DNA of 64,000 nt from Pogonophryne albipinna (GCA_028583405.1 CM053261.1:15740783-15804782), one strand, 5' to 3'. Counted from the stretch's first letter, positions 29,637-41,597 are shown. The notes: a model not told the origin generated them from the sequence alone. Translations and numbers: made by a program.

Positions 29637-32600
29637 ATGGCAGAAAGTGACTGGGATACCGTGACTGTCTTGAGGAAGAAGGGGCCGTCTGCTTCACAGG
29701 CCAAATCCAAGCAGGTTAGCTTGAACGCCTCACTTCGCATTTGTGTTTGATTTATTTCTGAAGCATACTCTCAACTATGGACCCTCTTAACGCGACAACA
29801 TGATTCAGGTTTTAGTAAATAACTGAGTAAACGTAAATAACTTGGTGTAATAGTTAAATGTAGTACACGTGGTTGCGGGTTAAAATGACCAGCAAACATG
29901 CTCCGTAGTTTGGTTTGCTAACGTTAGCTAGCTAATAACAACAACAGTAGACGTGTTATTTGACTTCTTCCAGCAAACCGTTTATAACGGATGGGGTGTG
30001 GTTTTAACTAACAATATAGTCGGTTTTATTACGAAGGGCGTATGAGAAACTAAACAGCTTTGTTCTCACTAAATACAATACTCTGGTAACCTAAACCATG
30101 TCAGTATGTCGACAGCCAAACGGCTAGCTTTGTCTAGTGCAAATTGAAATCATGTTTTAAAACATCACTTATTAACTTAACTTGTTGTCTTTTGGGCAAG
30201 CCAAACCTAACACAGGAATGTTTACCTTAGTCCGGGTAGCTAGGTAATGTGACTGTTATTTAAAGAAATGTACGGCGACCAACCAACTTGCTAGCTAGCT
30301 AGCATTAGCCAGCTAACCTAAAAAGGGTTCTTGGCAGAGAGCCGAAGACCCCCCTTTCCGGTCGAACTCCATGGGACCTTATTTCGAAAAAATTATGTAT
30401 TGAAGTCAATGGCGAGAGAAAAGTTATCTTTCGATCCCGTCTGAATTGTGCCATGAATTAGACAAATGATGTTTGTCAATCTTAAAAAATAATTTCCGAG
30501 TCAAAAAAGTCACAGTTTGTCGTAAAACTGTGAAGTAACACTTATTTGTGTGTGAAACCGCTCAATGAACTACATCTCTGGTCCCGCACAATACACGTCA
30601 CCAACACCAGAATGAGGTGAAAAGTATTAAACTAGGTGAAAATCATTACACGTCTGGGTATGTTGAGAGCTGCTATTACACAAAAGGGAGTTGGTCGGTT
30701 CCGTAAGAGCCAGTATGCGGGAGGCCTACAAGGTTTCACGACGCTGAAGTTGGCTTCCGATTCAGAGCATCCGATTCGGCAGTTAAGGGGAAAGTTAAGG
30801 GACATTTAATTTACAGCACTGAGCGAACAATCCTCCGTTTTTGAACCTCTTACATCGCTGCATAGCCGATTTATTTGGACTGGATTATCCCAGAGAGGCT
30901 AAAGATTCTTTATAACCCAGTTTGAGATTTGTGAAACCTTAATTATATTTGTGAAAATACAAAAAAGGGAGATTTCAGTGCTTTTTTCGCATCCTGACCA
31001 CATTAGACCAGGTCCTGATCTAAAACCACTATACCTAGACTCGTCAAATCTGGACTGGATTATCCCAGAGAGTCTAAAGATTCTTTATAACACAGTTTCA
31101 GATTTGTGAAACCTTAATTCTATTTGTGAAAATACAAAAAGGGAGATTTTGCTGCTTTTTTTTTTTTTTTTTACATGTAGACCACATTAGACCAGGTCCT
31201 GATCTAAAACCCTAGACCTAGACTCATCAAATCTGGACTGATACAAGAAGGCATAAAGGCTTGCCCAGCTGGGAGGTTCACTCTCTGATTCTGATCCTGG
31301 CCTGCTGCAGCAACCTCAGCCTTCCACCTGTGTTTGTATTTTCAATAGAATAAAGGTTTCACAAATCTCAAACTGTGTTATAAAGAATCTTTAGCCTCTG
31401 TGGGATAATCCAGTCCAGATTTGATGAGTCTAGGTCTAGTGGTTTCAGATCAGGACCTGGTCTAATGTGGTCAGTATGTGAAAAAAGCACTGAAATCTCC
31501 CTTTTTGTATTTTCACAAATAGAATATAGGTTTCACAAATCTCAAACTGGGTTATAAATAATCTTTAGCCTCTCTGGGATAATCCAGTCCAAATAAATCG
31601 GCTATGTAGCGATTTTAAGAGGTTCAAACACGGAGGATTGTTCGCTCAGCGCTGTAAATTAAATGTCCCTTAACTTTCCCCTTAACTGCCAATCGGAAGC
31701 CAACTTCAGCGTCGTCAAGGTTTCTGTGTAATGTGGAACGTTAATGTCAGCTAGCTAACATTAGCTAACAAGGTACACATTACACTCGTTTCACACTCAC
31801 CTCGGCTCTTGGAACCGACTAACTCCCCTTTCGTGTATATACTAGGGCTGTCAGTCGATTTAAAATATTTAATCGCGATTAATCGCATGATGTCCATAGT
31901 TCATCGCGATTAATCGCACATCTGTTCTAAATGTACCTTAGAGGAACATTTGTAATACTCTTATCAACATATGAGTGGACAAATATGCTTTATGCAAATG
32001 TTTGTTTATTATCATTGGAACAATGACAAATATTCTCCTGAATATTCTCAACACAACAACCTGGAACCTCTCTCTCTCTTACATTCTCTCTCAACCCTGT
32101 CTACTTCTTTGCACTGAGCCAGTTGCTCAAACAGACAAGCCTGTTTACAGTTGTCGGCGAAATACCGCTCCTCTCTTCATCTTCAGTCAAAGCATGAGAC
32201 GTTCCCACTGTGGGTCAAAATAATGCGCTGTGATGTGCAGTCGACACGTTGGATGCGATCCGAATTATCTAACGCAGCCCCTCGTCCTCCACAATGTTAA
32301 GCTGTAGCCACCCATTTAGCCATCGCTGTTAAAAACTTGATGCTCGTAGAAGTGTCCAGGCGTCTCCCCGACAAACTTTCAAGCGTGGTCTGCAGCAAGC
32401 GAGCGGGGCTGTCAGCATCCGCTGTGTGCTTGGCTTGCTGTTTAAAACACCTTTTTTTTGTATCCATATCTCTTTCGCTAGAATCTCCCACCATCCAACT
32501 AACAACTACAACGTCAAGCCTTTGGACTCTGAAACTACGGGGCGGGCCGGGGACAAATACACATGCGTTAATCGCACGTTAAAATAATTAGTGGCGTTAA

Positions 32601-35600
32601 AAATGTTTGCGTTAACTTGACAGCCCTAGTATATTAGGGCTGCAACAAACGACTAATTTGATAATCGATTAATGAAACGATTAATCGACTATTCGGACTA
32701 TTATGCCTTGCACAATTTCTCAAACGCTCTTATTTAGCCATCAACCTTTAGATTTAGCTTGAGGTTGTTTTAGGCATGTGGAAACTAACAATGAAGACAA
32801 TAAAGATGGATACTTGATTCAAAAATACATATATTATTAAATTAACTAAACAAATTGTGAACAAAATTAACATTGCTTTTATTTAAATTAAATAAATAAT
32901 ATTTCACATCAAAAGAAACAACAATGTTTTAACAAATCGTATTAAATAATCTGATGATAGAACTGTAAACAGAATAACTGAAACTTTAACAAAATAAATA
33001 ACTCAGTTACCTCTAATCATTAACCATATTTGAATAATTTTGTTAACTCCGTGTGTTGCTGACGTGGAAAAGTTATTCGTGGATGGGGGGGCTACAGAGC
33101 TACTAGAAGGACAGTCGAACCCGGTGCATTTCTCCATCTGTATGTGGTGCACTTTTGCTAAATGTTAAGACAAATTGCTTGTGTTAGCGCCCTTACATGC
33201 TAAACTCTTATTGCACTTTTGGCAACAAGCATTGTCCACATCGAGACGGGTAACATTTAACCACACCTTGGAGCGCTTCTCTTCGCCATCCCCGCCGTGT
33301 GCTGCATGCATGTAGCAGCCGCGTGTGTGTAAACTGCCCCGCCCCCTCGCACACAGACGGGGGAGAGAGATCTCGTCAGGATTGGAAAGATCGAAAATAC
33401 ACCATAGACGCATTTTTTTGTTGTCTTTTTGCATATTAGAAACGAGTTGGCGACACTAAGACTGCGATATAATGTTTGGACCTCCATGGGACCTTATTTC
33501 TGAAAAATTATGTATTGAAGTCAATGGCGAGAGAGAAATTATCTTTCGATCCCGTTTGAATTGTGCCATGAATTACACATATGATGTTTGTCAATCTTAA
33601 AAAAATAATTTCCAAGTAAAAAAAGTCACAGTTTGTCGTAAAACTGTTGAAATATATGACTATGAAAAATACGCTACTAGAAAGACTACAAATCCAAGAG
33701 TAAGTGATGTCATAACCAGGGTAAGGATGGGAATTTGAAAGCAAATGTATATTCGAATATTCGACCCCCCAAAAAACGGTTAACTGGTTAACCGAAATGT
33801 ACATATCCTATAAAAAAAAATGTGGGTAAAAGAAAATTTCAGAAATTTTTTTTTCTTATTTTTTTTACCCAATTTTTTTCCAATCATTTTTTGGAAATAA
33901 ATACATACATGTTCAAATAAGTGTCGAAACCAAGTCGAATTTGTCAAATGTATTGAACTGGTGATCACAGTTTGACAGCTATAGGCCTACAGCTTTCATG
34001 TGTGGAGGCAATTCACAATCAGGCCAGCTGTAGAGAAGACCCTCTCAGCTGGAACGGAGGTTGCGGGTATAGCAAGGTATAGCATGTATATATAAGTTTA
34101 ATTTGGCATAGTTTGACCTCTACACCGCACTCACTAACCTGGTCGAAATATTTCCACACATTACTCCTTTTTGACGCCATGTCTGTTGTGTAGGACTCTT
34201 CTTGGAGTGTAAATAATTACCGGACTATGACTGGTAAAATATGTTGAATACCGGCAAAACTAAATCTCTCCAGTCAAAATGTCTATGCACTTTACCGCCA
34301 CACACGGTTGCCAAGCAGTGCTTATTGTTGTTTAGGCTGGCCATGTGTCGCGAGTGTTGACAGGGGGCGGGGGAGCACGCTCATGAACTGTTAGCGCCGG
34401 AACCTCGCAACGGCTGCGGAGCTCATTTGCGCCACATTTGGGCCTAAGATGAGGTTAGAGTCTGCGTGATCTGCGTGTAGGGAGGGGCAGCAGCCATATC
34501 CTTAGCTAGAACTACCTAGATCTGATGGATTTGGACATAAACGCGAGTGAGGTATAACCGGACACGAGAGAGAGAGAGATCAGCACCTGAGAGAGAGAGA
34601 GACCGGTGAGCGGAGCAAAACACACCTTTAGACGTCACCTAACACATTTAGCTATGGCACAGTCATATATATATATACATTGAATTATTCAATTTGATAA
34701 TATGTAATCAACTTAGGCATCCCTCCCCCAAAAAATCTTTTATAAAAAAAGATTTTTTTTAATAAAAATATTCATAACTCATATTCGAATACATGAATAA
34801 TTATTCGAATACCTGAATAATTTCGAATATTCGATTAATCGTTCCCATCCCTAAACCAGGGGTGCACATAACTTTTTTGCCCTGGTTCTCAAAGGAGCAC
34901 CTGGAGATGTTGCTTGGTGCTCATCCTTAAAATGAAATAAACCGTACCTTTTGAGGGGGTCTTTATTTGCCGGACACACGGCACAGAACACACATGCAGA
35001 GGTGAACACAGAACACACATGCAGAGGTGAACACAGAACACACATGCAGAGGTGAACACAGAACACACATGCAGAGGTGAACATTAGCACGACCAGTAAT
35101 CCTACAAGCTGTCATCAATCAATCAATCAATCAATCAATGTTTATTTATATAGCCCAATATCACAAATGTTACATTTGTCTCAGTGGACTTCACAGTTTG
35201 TACAGAATATCAGTATGACAATACGACACCCTCTGTCCTTAGACCCTCACATCGTACAAGGAAAAACTTCCGAAGAAAACCCACAGTTTTAAAGGGAAAA
35301 ATGGGAGAAACCTCAGGGAGAGCAACAGAGGAGGGATCCCTCTCCCAGGACGGACAGACGTGCAATAGATGCCGTGTGTAAATTGAAAAGATAATACATT
35401 TGCAACATAGGTAGTCCAAATGTTTGGAAATGCATGTGTGTATAATAGGAAGATGAATCCACGAGGATATCCATCCAGGACCTATGATCAATGACCACAG
35501 CCACGACTCAAGATCCAGGGCTCGTGATGTAGGACACAGGACCGCAGGATCATCCATGACTCCGGATCCCAGCGTATATAGACACCAAAAAGAAAGAAAT

Positions 35601-38600
35601 TTGGGGAAGCTGGGTTAATCGGAACATGAGAGTACACAGGTATAGACAGAGAGAAGGAAGAAGTAAGATGTCCCCCGACAAACTAAGCCTATATCAGCAA
35701 AACTAGGGGCTGAATCTAATCAGCCCTAACTATAAGCTTTTATCAAAAAGGAAGGTCTTAAGCGCACTCTTAAAAACGGATAGGGTGTCTGCCGCCCGAA
35801 CACAAACTGGAAGCTGATTCCACAAATGTGGAGCTTGATAAGAAAAGGCTCTGGCTCCCATTGTACTTTTAGAGACTCTAGGAACAACCAACAACCCTGC
35901 ATTCTTGGAACGCAATGCCCTAGTAGGACAGTAGGGTATAATGAGTTCTTTAAGGTAAGATGGCGCCTGCCCATTAAGGGCTTTGTAGGCGAGAAGAAGA
36001 ATTTTAAATTCTATCCTGTGTTCTATAGGGAGCCAGTGTAAGGCAGCCAGAACAGGAGTAATGTGGTCCCTTTTCCTAACTCTGGTTAGTACACGAGCTG
36101 CAGCATTTTGAATCCGCTGAAGCGACTTGACTGACTTCTTGGTACACCCTGATAATAAAGAGTTACAATAATCCAGCCTTGAAGTAACAAATGCATGGAC
36201 TAGTTTCTCTGCATCGTTTTGAGGCAAGATATGCCTGATTTTTGCAATGTTACGTAGATGGAAGTAGGCGGTCCTTGAAATTGATTTTATGTGGGCGTTA
36301 AAGGATAAATCCTGATCAAATATAACACCAAGATTCCTTACAGTCTCACTGGAGGCCAAATTAATGCCATCCATAGTTAGTATATCTTTAGATAATTTGT
36401 TTCGTAGATTCTTCGGGCCAAGTACAATAACTTCAGTTTTGGTCGTGTTTAACATCAAAAAGTTTAAGGTCATCCACGTTTTTAAGTCCTTGAAGCAGTC
36501 TTGAATTTTATTTAGATGATTAATTTCATCAGGCTTGATTGATAAATATAGTTGAGTATCATCTGCATAACAATGACAATTTACAGAATGATTCCTTATA
36601 ATATTGCCTAACGGAAGCATATATAATGTGAACAAAATAGGTCCGAGCACTGAGCCCTGTGGCACTCCATGGCTAACTTTGGTTTGCGTGGAAGATTCAT
36701 CATTGACACGTACAAACTGAGAGCGTTCAGATAGATAGGACCTAAACCAGCCTAAAGCAGTTCCCTGTATGCCAACTAAGTGCTCTAGTCTTTGCAATAA
36801 GATATCATGATCGATAGTATCAAATGCAGCACTGAGATCGAGCAAAACAAGAATAGAGACAAGTCCCTTGTCGGAGGCTATTAGAATGTCATTTGTGACT
36901 TTAACCAGAGCTGTCTCTGTGCTATGATGTGTTCTAAAGCCAGACTGAAAATCTTCAAATAAATCATTGTTTTTTAAGTAATCACACAACTGTTTTGCGA
37001 CCGCTTTCTCAAGAATTTTTGAGAGGAACGGAAGATTGAAAATAGGTCTATAATTGGCTAAAACCTCTGGATCGAGGTTGTGCTTTTTAAGAAGCGGTTT
37101 TATCACTGCTACTTTGAATGATTGTGGAACATAGCCTGATAATAAAGACATATTCATAATATTTAATAAAGAAGTGCTAATTAATGGAAAAACTTCCTTC
37201 AACAGCTTAGTTGGAATTGGGTCTAACATACACGTTGATGGTTTAGAAGAGAGAATCATTGAATTTAATTGTTCAAGGTTAATGGCTGAAAAGCATTCTA
37301 GTTTACTATCTAGTGTAATATTAGAGCTTACGTTTCCGGGAGCTGTTGATAACACTATACTGGTCAAAGGCAAGAGGTCATTAATTTTGTTTCTAAGAGT
37401 AACAATTTTATCGTTAAAAAAGCACATAAAATCATTACTACTGAGTGCTATGGGAATAGAAGGCTCAATCGAGCTATGGCTCTCTGTCAGCCTGGCTACA
37501 GTGCTGAAAAGAAATCTTGCATTATTCTTATTCTCATCTATTAATGAAGAGTAGTAGGCTGCTCTCGCTTTACGCAGTGCTTTCTTATATTCATTGAGAG
37601 TAATATGCCAAATTAAACGAGATTCTTCAAGTTTAGTGGAACGCCATATCCTTTCAAGTTGTCTCGACTTTTGCTTTATTTTGCGGGTTTCGGCATTATG
37701 CCATGGAGCTAATCTATGTTTTATTTTCTTCTTTTTCAAAGGAGCAACAGAGTCTAATTTTATTCGCAGCGCATCTGTAGCACTATCAACAACATGATCA
37801 ATTTGGGGTGGTGTACATTTTGTATAAGTTTCCTCCCCTACATGCAGACATGCTATCGAGTTAAGTATTGGTGGAATCTCTTCCTTAAATTTGGCTATAG
37901 CACTAACAGATAGGTTTCTGCTGCAGGAGCTTTTGACTAATGCTTTGTAGTCTAGTAACAGTACTTCAAAAGTTACTAAGAAATGGTCGGATAAAGCAGG
38001 ATTATGCGGTTCGACTAATAGTTGCTCAATTTCAATACCATAAGTCAGAACAAGGTCGAGAGTGTGATTATAGCAGTGGGTTGGTTTATTTACACTTTGA
38101 CAGAAACCAACAGAATCTAATATAGAGTTAAATGCAACAGTAAGGCTATTTTTATCATCGTCAACATGAATATTAAAGTCACCTACGATAATTACTTTAT
38201 CTGTTTTAAGTACCAAAGTTCATAAAAACTCAGAGAATTCTGATAAGAATTCTGAATAAGGACCTGGTGCACGGTACACTGTAACAAATAAGATTGGCTG
38301 CAAAGTTTTCCAGGTCGGATGCGTAAGACTAAAAACGAGACTTTCAAAGGAGGTATAATTTAATTTTGGTTTAGTATTGATAAGTAAACTTGAGTCAAAG
38401 ATTAGTCATCACTTCCCTTCTGACTGTTCTCCTCACTGTCTTCTTCTCTGTCAGACATGGTAGCTGATGATGTAGGCCTACTTCTTTCTCTCTGGTTGAG
38501 TCTGTGATTAGCTGCTTGCATCCACAAGTCAACAGCTGGTTTTGGGTCGAAAGTCTCTGTGATCATCTTAGACAAGTGGATGTAATCAAATAAGTATGTG

Positions 38601-41597
38601 AACATAACCAATAACCTACCATAGCCAATAACAAATGAATGTAACTTATTTTATTTGTGTTCATTCATATCTTATTTTACCTTAACATTTATTTATTTAT
38701 TTATGCATATTTTTTTTATCTCCAGTTTTAAATGATATTTTTGGTTACTGTCATTGAAATGATTTCAAACCTGTTTATCCCAATAATTATAAAAGAGTGC
38801 CTTGGAAATATGTGTTTACATAAATTGTGACCTAACCGTTTGAGACCCACTGAGGTAACTTAGACTAAAGTGAACTATCTAAACACAAACAGTGGCCTTT
38901 TATTGTGGCCAGCCTAAGGCACACCTGTGCAATAATCATGCTGTCTAATCAGCATCTTGATATGCCACACCTGTGAGGTGGGATGGATTATCTCGGCAAA
39001 GGAGAAGTGCTCACTATCACAGATTTGTGAACAATATTTGAGAGAAATTGTTATTTTGTGTATATAGAAAATGTTTTAGATCTTTGAGTTCATCTCATGA
39101 AAAATGGGAGCAAAAACAAAAGTGTTGCATTTATATTTTTGTTCGGTGTATAATACACCGTTTAAGCCCGGATGCCCCCGGGGGAGACATACTAACGCTA
39201 CACAAGCATCGGCGATCTTTTGTACTTCACAGTTCATACACAAATGGTTAACATTGAACATTAAAAAGATTCAGTTCAGGGAGAATCGAAGGCAGGCATG
39301 CAGCTTTGCATGACATTCTTCTGGACGTGTTTCATTGTGGTGGTAGTGAGGGTAGTCAATCCCTTTTTTGGCAAGACCGTAGTAACAGCGAGATGTAGTT
39401 CATTGAGCGGTTTCACACAAAAAGTCTTACTTCACAGTTTCACGGCAAACCATTTTTTTACTTGCAAAATTATCTTTTAAATTGACAAACATCATATGTG
39501 TAATTCGTGGCACAATTCAAACGGCATCGAAAGATAACTTTTCTCTCGCCATTGACTTCAATACATCATATTTCCGAAATAAGGTCCCATGGAGGTCCAC
39601 CGGAAAAGGAGGGACTTCGGCTCTCTATAGTTGGCTTAGGCACACTACTCCACTCTAACTAACCACTCCTTAAAAAGGTTTATGCTTTTATCTGGCATAG
39701 CACGCATTGCCAACCCCCATGCTGATTTGATCATTATTGTTAGCAAATCATGTAGTAAAACACCTATGTAATGCTGTAGATATATGTATGTGTATCAAAT
39801 GCCACAGGTAAATTAATCTAGTGTAACAGCTGTTTTAATATACATTTAGAAAACATTGTTTTACTGTCCCTTCTGGAAAGTACGTGCGTGGTTTTGCTCC
39901 GGCCAGACTGATCATGTTGTCTTTTGTTTATTTAATGAGTCATATCTAGATGGGCAGATTAGTTACATATTAACGACTGGCTTGGAAATTATGATTCAAA
40001 AGTTGAACCTGGTCATGATGCAATCTACTGTCAATTTAATTTAGCATTTGTTTTTACATTAATGATATTTACATGTCCAATTTTTCTCTAGGCAATCGCA
40101 GCTGCTCAGAGACGTGGGCAAGACGTTGAGACATCCAAGAAATGTAAATTTATACTTTTTGTACTAGATAATTATAATTTCCCAGAAAGCAAAACATGAA
40201 AAACATTGAATTAATTTAACAGCTTAAGTCATCATAACGCTGTTTATGCAGGTCTTTCACCTTTGATGATGCCTCAACATTATGTGTGACCCACTGCTTG
40301 TCTCACAGGGTCTGCGGGGCAGAATAAACAGCACCTCGTGACAAAGAACACATCCAAATTGGACCGGGAGACAGAGGAGCTCCATCATGAACGCGTTCCC
40401 CACGAGGTGGGCAAATACATCCAGCAAGGCAGAGGGGACAAAGGTCTGACCCAGAAAGACTTGGCCACTGTGAGTATACAAACTTCTCTGGGTGTATAAA
40501 ACATGTATGTTAGTGAATCCAAAGTTTGCAAAAAATCTAGATAAAGCTGATAATGTTAAACAAATATCCACACATTACAATAAGCTTACTGATGTGCAGC
40601 TCCAGTTAGCATAACATCATCCAGGGGTTGAAGCCAAGAATGTACAAGTATAAGTAGCTGCATCTTATTGAATAGATAACTTAGCAAAGACATAGACTTA
40701 AAGGTCCCCTATTAAGCAAAATCCACTTTGTCCTGTCTTGTATACATAAACATGTGTCCCCTCTGTGTAAAGAGAGTCTGAAAGATTCTGATCCATTTAT
40801 ATAAAAACCTGTCTGAAAATCAGCTGATCAGATTTTGGCCGCTTTATGATGTCATAACGATTGTTTGGCTTGTAGCCAATAACCAACCAAGGGGAGTGGC
40901 TCCTTATTTTTAATCTAAAGTAACAGAGAATCAGCACTTTTGAAACAGGGCTGAAACAGAGGGGTTTATGGGATGCTACAATGCACGGTCTGTTGGGTAT
41001 TTCGACCAAACACTTCAGAGACATGTTTTGCATATATCTGAGACCTATAATATATTGATGAAAAACAGTATAATAGGAGACCTTTAAAATGTATTTTGGG
41101 AAAGTATTAATCAATTGCTATGCACAGTCCTGTATAAAATGATTTAGTTTGAAAAGATCACATTTCAGAGTAAGCTCCTTTTTATCTAACCATCATCCCC
41201 TCAAAATAGGTAATGTTAAGAAATCACATCCACTTTATTGGTTTCAGTTTTCTTCAACAATGTGGAAATAAATGATGCCCAGCTATGCTTGAGTAGTTTT
41301 GCTGGCTGGTGGTTTGACACATTTCTTAATTATTTATGAAAAATCTTCTCCTCAGAAAATTAATGAGAAGCCTCAAGTCATCGCAGACTATGAATGTGGG
41401 AAAGCAATTCCAAACAACCAGGTCCTGGGAAAGATAGAGAGAGCAATTGGTAAGAAAAGCATTTGCTAATGATTATGATTTATAAAGTCTCAATTGGCAG
41501 TTGTATAACACTTTTGAATTGTCTGTCATGAACAGGTCTCAAACTGCGTGGGAAGGACATTGGGCTACCCCTGGAGCCAAAGACCATGAAAAAGTGA
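29637..41597 (+). CDS. edf1: Endothelial differentiation-related factor 1 (MBF1 family), complete
   Basis: EDF1/MBF1 binds stalled and collided ribosomes and also bridges transcription factors to TBP. Exons 29637-29714, 40092-40143, 40309-40469, 41356-41449 and 41536-41597 join in frame to 447 nt, 148 aa, the same length as human EDF1. The N-terminal MBF1 domain starts [17 protein letters not shown]. The C-terminal HTH_3/Cro-C1-type domain (about residues 80-135) shows [18 protein letters not shown] and [17 protein letters not shown], and the protein ends PLEPKTMKK. Intron 1 is 10.4 kb and almost entirely transposon-derived; the other introns are short. The host exons are uninterrupted. There is no reasonable alternative identity. 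Confidence 0.97.
30336..30583 (+). repeat. Left copy of the long inverted repeat
   Basis: Contains ATGTATTGAAGTCAATGGCG and CAATGAACTACATCTCT. The segment recurs inverted at 39391-39626 and direct at 33478-33650, with perhaps 10-15% divergence by eye. Confidence 0.88.
30676..31838. repeat. 1.16-kb foldback (palindromic) repeat
   Basis: The left arm runs from about 30676 (CAAAAGGGAGTTGGTCGG) to 31240. It is matched in reverse complement by 31300-31838 (ending CCGACTAACTCCCCTTTCG). Examples inside are GGACTGGATTATCCCAGAGA at 30878 against its complement near 31575. Each arm also holds an internal tandem copy of a ~170-bp segment beginning AAAGATTCTTTATAAC. No transposase frame is present. It looks like a foldback or MITE-type element and could form a large cruciform. 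Confidence 0.85.
31843..32628. mobile_element. Non-autonomous hAT-like element (ATCGCGATTAATCGC family)
   Basis: The ends TAGGGCTGTCA (31843) and TGACAGCCCTA (ending 32628) are perfect 11-bp inverted repeats, with the subterminal motif CGCGATTAATCGCA. The flanks GTATATAC and GTATATTA agree at six of eight positions, an imperfect target duplication. The right one overlaps the start of the next element. Recognised as a common fish hAT MITE type. Confidence 0.8.
32635..33100. mobile_element. Truncated hAT-like element
   Basis: Begins TAGGGCTGCAACAAACGA with ATAATCGATTAATGAAACGA, a familiar left terminus of hAT-like vertebrate repeats. No matching right terminus (ending GCAGCCCTA) is visible before the next repeat at 33478, so it is cut short. 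The right border is approximate. Confidence 0.6.
33478..33650 (+). repeat. Internal third copy of the composite block's border repeat
   Basis: CTCCATGGGACCTTATTTC and ATGTATTGAAGTCAATGGCG match the left border at 30336-30583 in the same orientation, but the outermost ~35 bases (AGAGAGCCGAAG...) are missing. Confidence 0.85.
33722..34853. mobile_element. Non-autonomous hAT-like element with exact 8-bp target duplication
   Basis: The ends TAAGGATGGGAA and TTCCCATCCCTA are inverted, with one base difference. AACCAGGG is present exactly at both flanks (33714-33721 and 34854-34861). Subterminal TATTCGAATATTCGA-type sequences occur at both ends. No transposase frame is present; the 1,132 bases include AT-rich and GAGA stretches. 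Confidence 0.87.
34983..35083. repeat. 25-bp minisatellite, about four copies
   Basis: The unit CAGAACACACATGCAGAGGT plus GAACA repeats four times almost perfectly. Confidence 0.93.
35114..38400 (-). mobile_element. L2/CR1-clade LINE, 5'-truncated, antisense in edf1 intron 1
   Basis: Minus-strand retrotransposon. Its 3' end carries the fish L2-type tail (complement of TTTATTTATATAGCCCAATA) followed by a (TTGA)n run at about 35114-35140. The coding body is an 828-codon frame (35730-38216) containing the end of the endonuclease and the whole reverse transcriptase. Upstream sequence continues the endonuclease ([16 protein letters not shown]) until about 38400, where the copy is truncated. Confidence 0.88.
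35730..38216 (-). pseudogene. LINE endonuclease-reverse transcriptase, long open frame of 828 codons
   Basis: [13 protein letters not shown] near the start is the endonuclease GDFN motif, and [11 protein letters not shown] its SDH motif. Reverse transcriptase blocks follow in order: [71 protein letters not shown] and the catalytic [11 protein letters not shown]. The frame is open from 38216 to the stop, which is unusual for an old copy. However, TGA at 38220-38222 interrupts it just upstream, and the 5' half of the endonuclease is missing. It is therefore not a complete retrotransposon gene. Confidence 0.88.
38402..38611 (-). pseudogene. Possible C-terminal fragment of a DNA-transposon protein
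   Basis: A 69-codon minus-strand frame reads [20 protein letters not shown] and LNQRERSRP, then an acidic Ser/Asp/Glu tail ending SDD. The pattern of a Trp-containing block followed by RxNQRxR resembles the C-terminal tails of transposon proteins in fish genomes. That is a weak family impression only. It lies directly beside the L2 5' end inside the composite block. Confidence 0.3.
38885..39150. repeat. Dispersed teleost DNA repeat
   Basis: Contains GGCACACCTGTGCAATAATC, GGTGGGATGGATTATCTCGG and AAAAATGGGAGCAAAAACAA, ending TTTTGTTCGGTGTA. I recognise the combination as a very common fish repeat terminus, probably of a Tc1-like or ISL2EU-like DNA element. The family is not certain. Confidence 0.7.
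39391..39626 (-). repeat. Right copy of the long inverted repeat
   Basis: Reverse complement of 30336-30583: contains the complements of CAATGAACTACATCT (39391), ATTGAAGTCAATGGCG (39548) and AGAGAGCCGAAG (39615-39626). Confidence 0.88.
40702..41083. mobile_element. TTAA-flanked MITE (piggyBac type) in edf1 intron 3
   Basis: The ends AGGTCCCCTATTA and TAATAGGAGACCT are inverted repeats with one mismatch. TTAA lies at both flanks (40698-40701 and 41084-41087). The 382-bp interior is non-coding. The 'aaaggtcccctatta' terminus is common in teleost genomes. Confidence 0.88.

Larger units (their letters stand above)
30336..39626. mobile_element. Composite transposon block bounded by ~240-bp inverted repeats, in edf1 intron 1
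   Basis: Starting AGAGAGCCGAAG at 30336 and ending CTTCGGCTCTCT at 39626, the two borders are inverted copies over about 240 bases (30336-30583 and 39391-39626). A third copy, in the left orientation, lies at 33478-33650. Inside are a foldback, three hAT-like elements, a minisatellite, an L2 LINE and another fish repeat. Outside, TTGGC occurs next to the left border and four bases beyond the right one, so no clean target-site duplication is visible. It may be one long-TIR element that collected insertions, or separate insertions of the same short element in opposite orientations. Confidence 0.65.
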
